In this document: in pieces, positions 9,444 through 17,469 of the stretch
Position numbering within the stretch: position 1 is the first letter of the stretch
Layout: each line of letters starts with the position of its first letter
Origin: Methylocystis echinoides
Lineage (GTDB): Bacteria; Pseudomonadota; Alphaproteobacteria; Rhizobiales; Beijerinckiaceae
Reading direction: 5' to 3'
NCBI RefSeq assembly: GCF_040687965.1
Contig: NZ_CP156084.1
Coordinates: 2,108,501-2,172,500 of the forward strand
Length of the DNA: 64,000 bases
Notes under the pieces: model-generated
Told to the model about the DNA's origin: nothing
Databases searched by the model: none
The model's input: only the letters and a program-made list of their open reading frames with translations
Position numbers and translations under genes: made by a program

Positions 9444-9815
9444 TCACTGTGGAACCGTCATGAGCTCCATGAGGTGGCTGTCTGGCGTCTCGAAATACAC
9501 TCCCCGGCCTCCGCCCCAGTCATTCAGCTTTCGGTCGCTTCGGCTCCAGGGCGCGCTGCCGAAGGCCAACCCCTTATCCTTGACTCGTCCGAGAATAGCA
9601 TCGAATTCAGCGTCGCTGACATGGAAAGCATAATGCTGAGCGTCGAATGACGCCGCGTCGGCGAACAAAAGCGTCAAAGTGTCATTCACCCGCACTGGCG
9701 CAAAGTGGTCGGCATCCGCTTCTACGAAGGCTAGACCAAAGACGTCAGCAAACCAGCGCGCCGCATCCTGCTTGTTGTGAGCAGAAACGATCGTGTGGTT
9801 GAGACGAATGGTCAT
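9444..9815 (-). CDS. VOC (glyoxalase/bleomycin resistance) family protein
   Basis: A 123-residue single-module vicinal-oxygen-chelate protein. It shows the typical beta-alpha-beta-beta-beta pattern: LNHTIVSAHN at the start, DVFGLAFVEAD, then YAFHVSD in the middle and GVYFETPDSHLMELMT at the end. Candidate metal ligands are His7, the central His of FHVSD and the Glu of LMELMT. Enzymes of this family isomerise, cleave or bind small electrophiles; the substrate is not predictable. It is convergent with the radical SAM gene. Confidence 0.85.
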   Translation of the reverse strand: MTIRLNHTIVSAHNKQDAARWFADVFGLAFVEADADHFAPVRVNDTLTLLFADAASFDAQHYAFHVSDAEFDAILGRVKDKGLAFGSAPWSRSDRKLNDWGGGRGVYFETPDSHLMELMTVPQ

Positions 9816-10241
9816 TGGCTAGATCCTCCTGTCAAACCCCGCAACCCGCCGGGTAAGCGCGCAGCGACACTTACGCCCATTGCCCACGAGGTCCATCAGA
9901 TTGGCGTAGCGGTAGAGATGGTCAAAATCCTCCAAAAAGCCGAATACGGCTCGACATTCAGCTCGGACCAGGAGCGGAGCTGACGTTCCAGCGGCAAGCC
10001 GTGCTCTGCGAGTGGATTAAAAGGCATGGGTCTCTCCGACGTTGCGCGGAGCAAACTTTTCTGGCGTCCGTCGGTTCGTACTTCGCCGCAAGGCGTCCAA
10101 TTAATTCGCGCAGCGCTTGCCGCTCAAGGGACGCCTATGAAGCGCCACGCGGGCGGGCGCGCGTGCGGCTCCCGCGCCCATAACTCAGCGTTGGCCCACG
10201 GCCTTCCCGAACGCCATCACGACATCTTGGCGGGCCAATAA
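9816..10241. other. Gene-poor intergenic region
   Basis: About 425 bases between two minus-strand genes. Short open frames exist on the plus strand, but they lack ribosome-binding sites and have shadow-frame composition. No repeat, tRNA-like fold or mobile-element end was recognised. Confidence 0.5.
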
Positions 10242-11453
10242 TTACTTTGTTTGGAAGCCGGGGGGAGCATTCTCCCATGGGTAGCCGTTCTTCGCTTTGT
10301 CGAATGCGTAGCGATAGAGAGCCGTCATATAAGCGCGATCAAAGTCCGCCGGATGCGGGGCGTTGAAATCCTCGCCGATATAGGCGATTCTGAAAGAGCT
10401 GCCGCCGCGCTTGGCGATCATGTACATTTTATACAAGTCACCGGCGCCGCTGTAACTCGTGAGAACAGAGACGGCCTTCTGCGCTACAGACAGCGTCTGG
10501 CGATCAACGTCGCTCCAATCCGCTCTCAGCTTCCCATTTCTGATGACGTAGGTCTCGACTTTTCTTCTAAAGCCCTCGGCTTCCCGCGCCTTCTCGGGAT
10601 TGTATGCGGAAGGGGAGATGAACGACTGACTGACGGCGCCGCCATCCACGTGAAGTTCCTGATAGCGCTTGCCGTTGACCTCGACGTCGAAGAGGACGGG
10701 CGGGAACGCGGCGGGGATCGCCGCCGATGCGAGGAGGATGTGTCTGATGAGCTCGAGGGCCTCCGGGCGCCCGCTCGCCGCTATGGCCCCGATATTCCAG
10801 AATACGGGCCGCCCCGCGTCGAGATCGGTGGTCTGGATCGCGAGCAACCGGCCCTTCTGATACTCGGCCGCGACTTTCTCCATCAGCGCTTCGGTGAAGT
10901 AATGTGAAATGGTTTGATAGAGCGGGGTCGTATCTGACAACGCGTCCTGCGCAACGGCGGCGACGGGCAAAAACCTCTCTTCGAAAACGCGCGACGCGTC
11001 CATTTGGGTGTAAACTTCAGTCAGTAGAGGATCATATTCCGGTCCCAGAAAGGCATAGATGGCGATGAGAGCGCCCGTGCTGACGCCCGTCACCAATTTG
11101 AAGGCCGGCCGGTCGCCATGCGCTGTCCACCCCACGAGCAGCCCTGCGCCAAACGCGCCATTATCTCCCCCGCCTGATAAAGCGAGCAGATGAGCGGTCG
11201 GCAGCACGCCGCCTCTCTTGACGCCCAGATGTCTGGCCTCGCGAAGGAGCGCCTGTTCCTGCACGCGCTCGATCGACCCCAGCTCATCGCCGAAAAAGCG
11301 GGCGTCCGGGATCCCGAGCACAGTCGCCGCCCGCCTCTCCCCGGGTGGGACGGCGGCCTGTCTGTCCAGCAAAGAGCAGGCCGCGAGCAGGACGGGCAGA
11401 AAGAGGATCAATCCGATCGAGCGTCGAAACGACTTGAAGTTGGCAAAAAGCAT
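10242..11453 (-). CDS. Patatin-like phospholipase lipoprotein
   Basis: A 403-residue lipid acyl hydrolase. The signal peptide ends in a lipobox (LLAAC, Cys26), so the protein is probably membrane-anchored. Patatin hallmarks are present: an oxyanion glycine loop SGGGDNGAFGAG (93-104), the nucleophile elbow GVSTG with Ser125, and a DGG motif (VDGGAVSQ) in the second half that supplies the catalytic Asp. The final part (DRAYMTALYRYAFDKA) is typical of the lipoprotein subgroup. It would hydrolyse phospholipid or neutral lipid acyl esters at the envelope. Apparently monocistronic. Confidence 0.9.
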   Translation of the reverse strand: MLFANFKSFRRSIGLILFLPVLLAACSLLDRQAAVPPGERRAATVLGIPDARFFGDELGSIERVQEQALLREARHLGVKRGGVLPTAHLLALSGGGDNGAFGAGLLVGWTAHGDRPAFKLVTGVSTGALIAIYAFLGPEYDPLLTEVYTQMDASRVFEERFLPVAAVAQDALSDTTPLYQTISHYFTEALMEKVAAEYQKGRLLAIQTTDLDAGRPVFWNIGAIAASGRPEALELIRHILLASAAIPAAFPPVLFDVEVNGKRYQELHVDGGAVSQSFISPSAYNPEKAREAEGFRRKVETYVIRNGKLRADWSDVDRQTLSVAQKAVSVLTSYSGAGDLYKMYMIAKRGGSSFRIAYIGEDFNAPHPADFDRAYMTALYRYAFDKAKNGYPWENAPPGFQTK

Positions 11454-11566
11454 CGGTGAAGAATTCGCGGGTTGGCGACGCCAGCATGCCCTTATCCGGT
11501 CGTTTCGACAAGGCCGAGGCGCCGCCTTCAGAGCCTCGACCTACGCTTTTTGAGGCGTGGCTTGGG

Positions 11567-12574
11567 CTAAGAAAGCTCCCGAGCGACCGGAATGTCGTCG
11601 CAACTGCGCAAGTCGCCGTTCAAGCGCTCGATCACGCGCTCGATCGCTTCCGTTTTGTCGGCATATCTTTCTTTTATTGTTTCGAAATTGCGCTTGTCGT
11701 TCGCGCTTCTCGCTTGAGCGCCGAACATCAGCGTTCCTTGCCCGCCTACGCCGATCTCAAAATCGGGGGCGTCATGTAACCCCACATGGTGGCCTGCAAG
11801 CCATGCTTTGAAGCATATGTCATGGTCGAGATGGACGCCCGGCTGGCCGGGCTTACTGAAGCTCTGATCGAAGCCTCCGAGAGATCGAAACACGTCTCGC
11901 CTGAAGAAAATCGGCCCGATCCCCACGCTATGGACAAACATGAAGCGCATGTTCAAATCTGGCTCAACGAATGGAATGGGCCGGACATTCCAATGCGCGG
12001 CGAGCGGAAGCGCTTGATGTCCGAAGAGCTTTGTCGCGGCGCTCGGATCGGGCGCGGAGAGATCCCACATGATTCCAATCCAGCTTCCCAGGATCGCGAG
12101 CTTGGGATAACGCTCGAAGAGCGCAAGCGCGTCGCTGACCCATTTACCGCTTGGATCTGGAAGATCGTCGTCTTGCAGCACGCAGACGATATCGCCTCGC
12201 GCATAATCGATGGCGCGATTATAGGACCGGATCTCGTGGATATCGTTTGATCTGATCACAAAATCGTTGGGACGGGTCAGCCGCCGCAGCCATTCTCTCT
12301 CCGATCCATCGATTGAGCCATCCTCGCAGATGATGATTTCTTGCGCCTGAGTCTGTCTGAGACGCGACGTAATCGGAACGATGTTCCCTCGGTGGTTGAA
12401 CGACAAGAGCACCAAGGACAAATTCGGAGAGTCGGTATATTTGAACGGCGACGCCGCCTTCAATTCCTTGCGATGCTTCACCCTCGCAGCCAGACACCTT
12501 TTGTACAGCCACGATGAATAAAGGTTGAGGCTGCTCAAGATTGGAAGCAGTAATCGCGCCAGAATATCGCCCAT
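11567..12574 (-). CDS. Family 2 glycosyltransferase (GT-A fold)
   Basis: A 335-residue glycosyltransferase. The frame is open upstream to 12817, but that part is Arg-rich and would overlap the divergent gene. The ATG at 12574 has GGAG and AGG nearby, and the protein then starts with a hydrophobic segment (MGDILARLLLPILSS). GT2 features are LSLVLLSFNHR, the donor-binding CEDGSIDGS and the metal-binding DxD-type LQDDDLPDP, then a GGFDQSFSKPG acceptor-side motif and an HLDHDICFKAWLAG helix. It would transfer a sugar from a nucleotide donor to a surface glycan or lipid. It is isolated and divergent from the TIR gene. Confidence 0.85.
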   Translation of the reverse strand: MGDILARLLLPILSSLNLYSSWLYKRCLAARVKHRKELKAASPFKYTDSPNLSLVLLSFNHRGNIVPITSRLRQTQAQEIIICEDGSIDGSEREWLRRLTRPNDFVIRSNDIHEIRSYNRAIDYARGDIVCVLQDDDLPDPSGKWVSDALALFERYPKLAILGSWIGIMWDLSAPDPSAATKLFGHQALPLAAHWNVRPIPFVEPDLNMRFMFVHSVGIGPIFFRRDVFRSLGGFDQSFSKPGQPGVHLDHDICFKAWLAGHHVGLHDAPDFEIGVGGQGTLMFGAQARSANDKRNFETIKERYADKTEAIERVIERLNGDLRSCDDIPVARELS

Positions 12575-12845
12575 CCTACCTATTCTCCGTAGCCTTCGTC
12601 GCTCGAAATTGCAGCGCTTGCAGGCAATGTGAGGCCTGCGGCGCATTTTAGGCTCCAACATGCCCGGATATGACGTTTTCCACAAGGTTGGCGCCGCCGC
12701 CCGCGTCACGCGCAAGAGACGCGAGCGCGGCTTTACTCCTCCTTGCATTGGGCCAAAGTAGAGGCGGTCTTTCCGTCGATCTGCCCCCGCTTCGCCATTC
12801 TTGCGTCGTACCGTCACACTGGGTCGGACGCCCGTCTGGGGACCA

Positions 12846-15800
12846 ATGATGCTGCCCGTGTGCCTGTCGTATTCAGAGGATAACCGCCGGGAAGGAAACG
12901 CGGTCCGCGCCTGGCTCGAAGAAAGCGGATGGACCGGCGTCTACACAGAAACCGCCTGGACGCCTGATGATCAGGGCGGCGATCGCCGATCGGATGAGCG
13001 ACTCGTCCGCTGCGAAGCCGTCGTGTTCCTCGTGACGCGAAGTTGGCTGGCGGACGATCGCTGTCGGTTCGCCTATTGGCTCTCGAGCAGTCTTGGCAAG
13101 CGGATATTCTGCGCTCTGGTCGAGCCTCTCTCGCTCGATGACCTGCCCAAATGGGTCGCCAAGCGCGGGCAGATTTTCCCATTGGCTCCGAGCGACGCCG
13201 ACGATCGCGCGGTTCTTGGCGGCAAAACGGAGCACGGCGACGCCTTTGAGGTCGTCCTTTCGTCCAAGGGGCTCGACGCTTTCAAGGCCGCGCTCGGCGA
13301 GGCCCGGCTGACGGCGCACGTTTTCGCCTGGCCGCCTCAGGACGAACCCGATCGCGCGCCTTATCGCGGGCTCGAGCCTTTGGAGGCGGCGGACGCCGGC
13401 ATTTTCTTCGGCCGGGACGCCGAGCTGCTCGACGCGCTCGACAGGCTTCGCAGCCTGGCGCAGGCGGGGCCGGGGCGGTTTCTTGCGCTCATCGGCGAAG
13501 GGGGCGTCGGGAAAACCTCGTTTCTAAGTGCGGGCCTCTGGCCTCGGCTGGCTCGCGACGGTGAACATTTCTTCCCTCTTCCGGTCATCCGACCCGACGG
13601 AGGACCGCTGTTCGGGCCGAAGGGATTGGCTGCAGCGCTCTCAGAGGCGGCCCGTCACAGCGGGCGCGAGCTTTCCGAGACCCGCATCCGCGACGCAATT
13701 GCTGGCGGGCCGGAATCTTGTCGAGACTTGCTTGCGGATTTCTCGAGGCAGGAGGGTCCCCCCACGCTCGTCCTCGCTGTCGACGACGCGGAACAGCTGC
13801 TTCGCGACGATGAAGAGACCGGGCAATTTCTGACGTTATTGGCTGGCCTCGCCAGCGAAGATCGTCCTGCCGCAATCGTGATCCTCACGATTCGCCCCGG
13901 GGAGTTCGGCGCGCTTTGGCGCAGGGGGCCTTTCAGCCGCTTCCGGCCCCGTCTTTTTATGCTGCCGGACATGTCCAAAGACGCCTATAGAGCGGCGATC
14001 GAGGGCCCGTTGCAACGGCTTCCTTCGCCTGGGCGCTGGGAGATCGAGCCCTCTTTGGTGGAGACTCTCCTCGCCGACCTCGACAAGACCGGCGCCGCCG
14101 CCTTGCCGCTTCTCGCTTTCGCCTTACAGGCGCTCTACCGCCTTTGCTCGGACGCAAAGCTCGTCATGGCGGCGGATTATCAAAGATGCGGGCGGCTGCA
14201 GGGAGCAATCGACGCTGCGGCAGGTCGCGTCCTTGCGATAGCTGGCGCCGATCCCGACTTGCCGAGAGACCGCGACGCCCGCCTGTCCTTGTTGCGCAGG
14301 GGACTCGTTCCTTGGCTGGCGTGCAGCGTTCCGGGATCGTCGACCGCGAAGCGGCGCCGCGCGCGCGCCAGGGAAATCCCGCTCGACTCGATTCCCATGA
14401 TCGAGCTTCTCGTCGAAGAGCGGCTGGCGACGCGGGGCGTCGATGCGGTTTCGGGCGAAGCGACCTACGAACTTGCACATGATGTGTTGCTCGATCGCTG
14501 GACGCTTCTGAGGGACTGGATCGCCGCTGAACGCCGCCTCGACGCGACGCTGGAGACCCTGCAGCGCGCAGCGCGCGATTGGGACGCGCATGGGCGCGCC
14601 CATGACTGGGCGAAGCATGCCGGAAGTGAGCTCCAGGGCGCGGAAAGTCTCTACGCGCAACCGGAGTTCCTGTCGCGCCTGGAGGCCACGGACCGCGCCT
14701 ATCTGCTCGCCTGTCGAGAAAAGGAAAAATCTCTCCAGAAGTCCGATCGGCTGCGGATCCCGGAAGAGGAGCGGGCCGCCAAGACGAGCGCCTATGCCCA
14801 ACGCGACGCGCAAAGCGTTCGACGCTTGAAAATCTTTGCTTGGGCTGGCCTCGCAACGACGCTCGCTTCCGTCGCGGTCGCCGCCTGGCTCTGGCAATCA
14901 CTGGCCAAAAGTGAGCGGCAGGCAGCGGCCAGGCTCGAGGAATCGGAAGCGGCGCTTGCGGCTGCGGTCGGCTCGATCAATCGAAGCATGGACGGTCTTG
15001 CGCGAAAACTCGCCGGCCAGCCGGAAAGCCAGGCGTCGCTCGTCGTGGATGTTTTCAACCAGCTCAACTCCTTGCAAGAGAAGCTCGGGGCCTACCCGGC
15101 AAACGCCGTCGAGCTGCGCCGCAGTCAGTCGGTCGCGCTCAACCATATTTCGGAGGTGCGCCTCGCTAAGGGCGATATTGAAGGCGCGCGCGCCGCGGCG
15201 GGTCGCTCGGTCGCTCTAATGCAAGCGCTGTCCGAGTCTCGTCCTGCGGATGACGGATGGCGGCGCGATCTGTCGGTCAGTTACGAGAAGCTCGGCGACG
15301 CCCAGGCCGCGTCGGGAGATTTGGCGGGGGCCCGGAAATCCTATGCGGACGATCTTGCGATCGCGAAAAAGCTCCTGTCGGCTGCGCCCGAGAATCCGCA
15401 AAGACGCTGGGACATGTCGGTAAGCTACGAAAAACTGGGCGACGTTCAGCTCGCGCAAGGGGACGTCGACGGCGCGCTCGAGTCCTATGGAAACGACCGG
15501 GCGATCCGGGAGGCGCTGACGGCCGCAAATCCCGAGAATGAAGCCTGGCGGCGCGGCCTTGCCGTCAGCTATGAAAAGCTTGGCGTGACGCTCGCGAAAC
15601 GGCGCGAAGTTCCCCAGGCGATCGCCGCTTTCGAGGGGGCGCTGGAAATCTACCGGACGCTTGCGCACGCCAACCCCGGCGACGCGCAAACCGCCGCCTA
15701 TGCGGTCGTCCCGCATTGGTGGCTCGCCGACTTGGACAAGGCCAAGACGCGCGAACATCTCGCCGCAGCCCTCGCGATCCTGCAACCTCTGGCGGATTCC

Positions 15801-15890
15801 GGGCATTTGAGCGAGGATAAGCGCAAGTGGATGACCCAGATCAAGGCGACGATGGCGGCCCTCGAGCCGCCCTTGCCGGCAAGACGCTAA
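12846..15890 (+). CDS. TIR - nSTAND NTPase - TM - TPR protein (NLR-like)
   Basis: A 1014-residue multidomain signalling protein. Domains in order: a TIR-like domain (about 3-110; VCLSYSEDNR, then CEAVVFLVTRSWLADDRCRF); an nSTAND1-type NTPase (about 170-560) opened by YRGLEPLEAADAGIFFGR, with Walker A GEGGVGKTS at 217-225 and a Walker-B-like LVLAVDDAEQLL; a winged-helix-like part ending ELAHDVLLDRW; one transmembrane helix (about 662-685); and C-terminal TPR repeats (SVSYEKLGDAQAASGDLAGA and relatives). STAND proteins with TIR effectors often act in antiphage defence. In this TIR the usual catalytic Glu, three residues after Cys73, is Ala76, so NADase activity is doubtful. The start was chosen at ATG 12846/12849, where the TIR begins. 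Confidence 0.85.
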   Translation: MMLPVCLSYSEDNRREGNAVRAWLEESGWTGVYTETAWTPDDQGGDRRSDERLVRCEAVVFLVTRSWLADDRCRFAYWLSSSLGKRIFCALVEPLSLDDLPKWVAKRGQIFPLAPSDADDRAVLGGKTEHGDAFEVVLSSKGLDAFKAALGEARLTAHVFAWPPQDEPDRAPYRGLEPLEAADAGIFFGRDAELLDALDRLRSLAQAGPGRFLALIGEGGVGKTSFLSAGLWPRLARDGEHFFPLPVIRPDGGPLFGPKGLAAALSEAARHSGRELSETRIRDAIAGGPESCRDLLADFSRQEGPPTLVLAVDDAEQLLRDDEETGQFLTLLAGLASEDRPAAIVILTIRPGEFGALWRRGPFSRFRPRLFMLPDMSKDAYRAAIEGPLQRLPSPGRWEIEPSLVETLLADLDKTGAAALPLLAFALQALYRLCSDAKLVMAADYQRCGRLQGAIDAAAGRVLAIAGADPDLPRDRDARLSLLRRGLVPWLACSVPGSSTAKRRRARAREIPLDSIPMIELLVEERLATRGVDAVSGEATYELAHDVLLDRWTLLRDWIAAERRLDATLETLQRAARDWDAHGRAHDWAKHAGSELQGAESLYAQPEFLSRLEATDRAYLLACREKEKSLQKSDRLRIPEEERAAKTSAYAQRDAQSVRRLKIFAWAGLATTLASVAVAAWLWQSLAKSERQAAARLEESEAALAAAVGSINRSMDGLARKLAGQPESQASLVVDVFNQLNSLQEKLGAYPANAVELRRSQSVALNHISEVRLAKGDIEGARAAAGRSVALMQALSESRPADDGWRRDLSVSYEKLGDAQAASGDLAGARKSYADDLAIAKKLLSAAPENPQRRWDMSVSYEKLGDVQLAQGDVDGALESYGNDRAIREALTAANPENEAWRRGLAVSYEKLGVTLAKRREVPQAIAAFEGALEIYRTLAHANPGDAQTAAYAVVPHWWLADLDKAKTREHLAAALAILQPLADSGHLSEDKRKWMTQIKATMAALEPPLPARR

Positions 15891-15939
15891 AAAAAGCCGA
15901 AGGCGCCGCATATATGACGCCTGTGAAGAGGAGTTCCAG

Positions 15940-16644
15940 GTGAAAGCCGGCGGATTAAAGGGGCTCGACGCCTTATGGCGCGCCATGGGCGGCGCCGCCT
16001 TCTTCGTGCTTTCTTGCTCAGGCGACGCTCTGGCGCAGATCTATGGCCCGCCGCCTTCTCCCTATGACGATCCCGTGCCGCCGGCCCCGATCGCTCCCCA
16101 TGCGCATCCGATCGACGGCCCGGATGACGACGATTTCGACGCGCCGGAGCTCGATCCAGAGGAGATGATGTATCACAGGCGCCGCGGTCTGGTTGTCGCT
16201 CCAGAATTCGACGAGCCGGATTGGCGCCGCCCGCGTCATTGGGAGCCGCCTCCGCCAGGCCCCCGAGCAGGGAGAAGCTTGGTGAAAGCGGGCCCCTTGC
16301 GCGCGGCGCCTCGGGCGACGCGGCCATCGCGTGAGGTCCGAGCCGCCCCCGTCGCCCGGAAGGCCGCTGTGATTGCGTCGCCAGCGCCTCGCGCCGTCTC
16401 GCCTCCGCCGGCGAAACGGGCGAAAGCGCTGCCGCCCGCGGTCTCCTCAGCCGCCCGGCCGCCGCCGCCCGCGGTCTCCTCAGCCGCCCGCACGCCGCCG
16501 CCCGCGGTCTCCTCAGCCGCCCGCACGCCGCCGCCCGCGGCCCCGAACGCGTCAGGCGCTCCTTCCGCAGCGCAGCAAAAAGGCTTTGGCCCCCCTACCG
16601 CTCTGATGAACGCCACCGAAGGCAAGTCGAATATGGAGAGGTAA
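15940..16644 (+). CDS. Exported Pro-rich low-complexity protein
   Basis: Not recognised. A 234-residue product starting at GTG 15940 with AGGAG upstream. An N-terminal hydrophobic segment (about 15-32, GGAAFFVLSCSGDALAQ) looks like a signal peptide. The mature part is disordered: Pro/Asp-rich (YGPPPSPYDD, DGPDDDDFDAPELD) and then Ala/Pro/Arg-rich, with three tandem copies of an 11-residue unit PPAVSSAARTP. It may be a periplasmic or surface linker protein. It follows the TIR-STAND gene by 49 bases, so cotranscription is possible. Confidence 0.6.
   Translation: MKAGGLKGLDALWRAMGGAAFFVLSCSGDALAQIYGPPPSPYDDPVPPAPIAPHAHPIDGPDDDDFDAPELDPEEMMYHRRRGLVVAPEFDEPDWRRPRHWEPPPPGPRAGRSLVKAGPLRAAPRATRPSREVRAAPVARKAAVIASPAPRAVSPPPAKRAKALPPAVSSAARPPPPAVSSAARTPPPAVSSAARTPPPAAPNASGAPSAAQQKGFGPPTALMNATEGKSNMER
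16432..16540 (+). repeat. 33-bp in-frame tandem repeat
   Basis: Three complete copies and one partial copy of a 33-base unit beginning CCGCCCGCGGTCTCCTCAG (starts at 16432, 16465, 16498, 16531), encoding PPAVSSAAR[TP]P. Copies are nearly identical, so this is a recent or homogenised expansion inside the Pro-rich gene. Confidence 0.9.
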
Positions 16645-16748
16645 ACGCGGTTCGAGCGGACGGCGCGAAAATCTGCTAAGACTTCCTGAATTCGGGACGC
16701 GCACGCCAATGCGCCTCGGATCGAGGCCCGGAACGACCAAGAGGACAC

Positions 16749-17018
16749 ATGGATCGACAGGAACAAATTCTTATCGAGGCCTTGGCCAAGGTCGACGATT
16801 ATGGCGACATTGCGCCGGCCCATGTGCAGGATCCGATGACCATGGTGCTTCGGCAGCGGGCCCTGCTGGCGGATCTGATGCGCTGGGACGACGCGCGGGG
16901 CCGTTACGTGCTGACCGGCACGGGCCGAGGCCGCCTCACCGCGCGCCACCGTGCGCAGAGCTCTGTCGTCCCATTCGGACGTCGGACGGAAAAAAACGAC
17001 AAGATCAAAAAGGCGTAA
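16749..17018 (+). CDS. Small hypothetical protein, 89 aa
   Basis: Not recognised. The ATG follows AAGAGG at good spacing. The product is soluble: a helical acidic N-terminus (MDRQEQILIEALAKVDDYGD), a middle with LRQRALLADLMRWDDARGRY, and a basic tail (FGRRTEKNDKIKKA). It has no membrane segment or cysteine. It sits between two small exported proteins on the same strand. Confidence 0.6.
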   Translation: MDRQEQILIEALAKVDDYGDIAPAHVQDPMTMVLRQRALLADLMRWDDARGRYVLTGTGRGRLTARHRAQSSVVPFGRRTEKNDKIKKA

Positions 17019-17056
17019 GCGCCGCCAATCCGCGCTGTCACGGAGGAGGAATTCGC

Positions 17057-17410
17057 ATGACCATATCATCCAAGAGTGTGCTTACCGCCGTTCTTGCCGC
17101 TGCGACCGCCTTCCCGGCGCTGACGACAGACGCTTTCGCCGGCCCCCTGTCGATAACGAGCCCTGCGACAGTCGGACTGCAGGGGTCGACGGAGCAGGTC
17201 TGGTATCGAGGCGGCGGCTATTACCGTCGCGGCTATTATCCCGGCTATTACCGCAGGGGCTACAGCTATAATCCGGGCGCCGCCGTCGCCGCCGGAGCCG
17301 TTCTCGGCATCGCTGGCGCCGCCGCCGCCGCGGCGGCCGCGCAAAACAACTATTACTATAATTATCCGGGGTACTACGCCTATCCCGGATACGGCTATTA
17401 CGGCTGGTAA
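17057..17410 (+). CDS. Exported Tyr/Gly/Ala-rich protein
   Basis: A 117-residue protein with a clear signal peptide (MTISSKSVLTAVLAAATAF, cleaved near AFA) and a strong GGAGGAGG box at 17042-17049. The mature part holds Tyr-Arg-Gly repeats (YYRRGYYPGYYRRGY), one hydrophobic alanine-rich helix (AAVAAGAVLGIAGAAAAAAAA, about residues 75-95) and a C-terminal Tyr/Pro/Gly tail (NYPGYYAYPGYGYYGW). Proteins of this build are common in Rhizobiales and have no agreed function; envelope association is likely. A hairpin terminator follows at once. Confidence 0.75.
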   Translation: MTISSKSVLTAVLAAATAFPALTTDAFAGPLSITSPATVGLQGSTEQVWYRGGGYYRRGYYPGYYRRGYSYNPGAAVAAGAVLGIAGAAAAAAAAQNNYYYNYPGYYAYPGYGYYGW

Positions 17411-17419
17411 GCGCACGAG

Positions 17420-17449
17420 CGAAAGCGGCGCAAAACGTCGCCGCTTTCG
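17420..17449. terminator. Shared bidirectional hairpin terminator
   Basis: An 11-base perfect stem CGAAAGCGGCG / CGCCGCTTTCG with an 8-base loop, between two convergent genes (ends at 17410 and 17470). The A-rich left and T-rich right arms let it serve both strands. Confidence 0.75.
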
Positions 17450-17469
17450 TATTCGAGCAAGCCCCCGAC

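Noticed and set aside
12575-12817. N-terminal extension of the glycosyltransferase to 12817
   Set aside because: It would overlap the divergent TIR gene, is Arg-rich without GT2 homology, and the ATG at 12574 has a ribosome site.
16432-16540. Short direct repeats resembling a CRISPR array
   Set aside because: The units are contiguous, with no spacers, in frame, and code for a Pro/Ala-rich protein.
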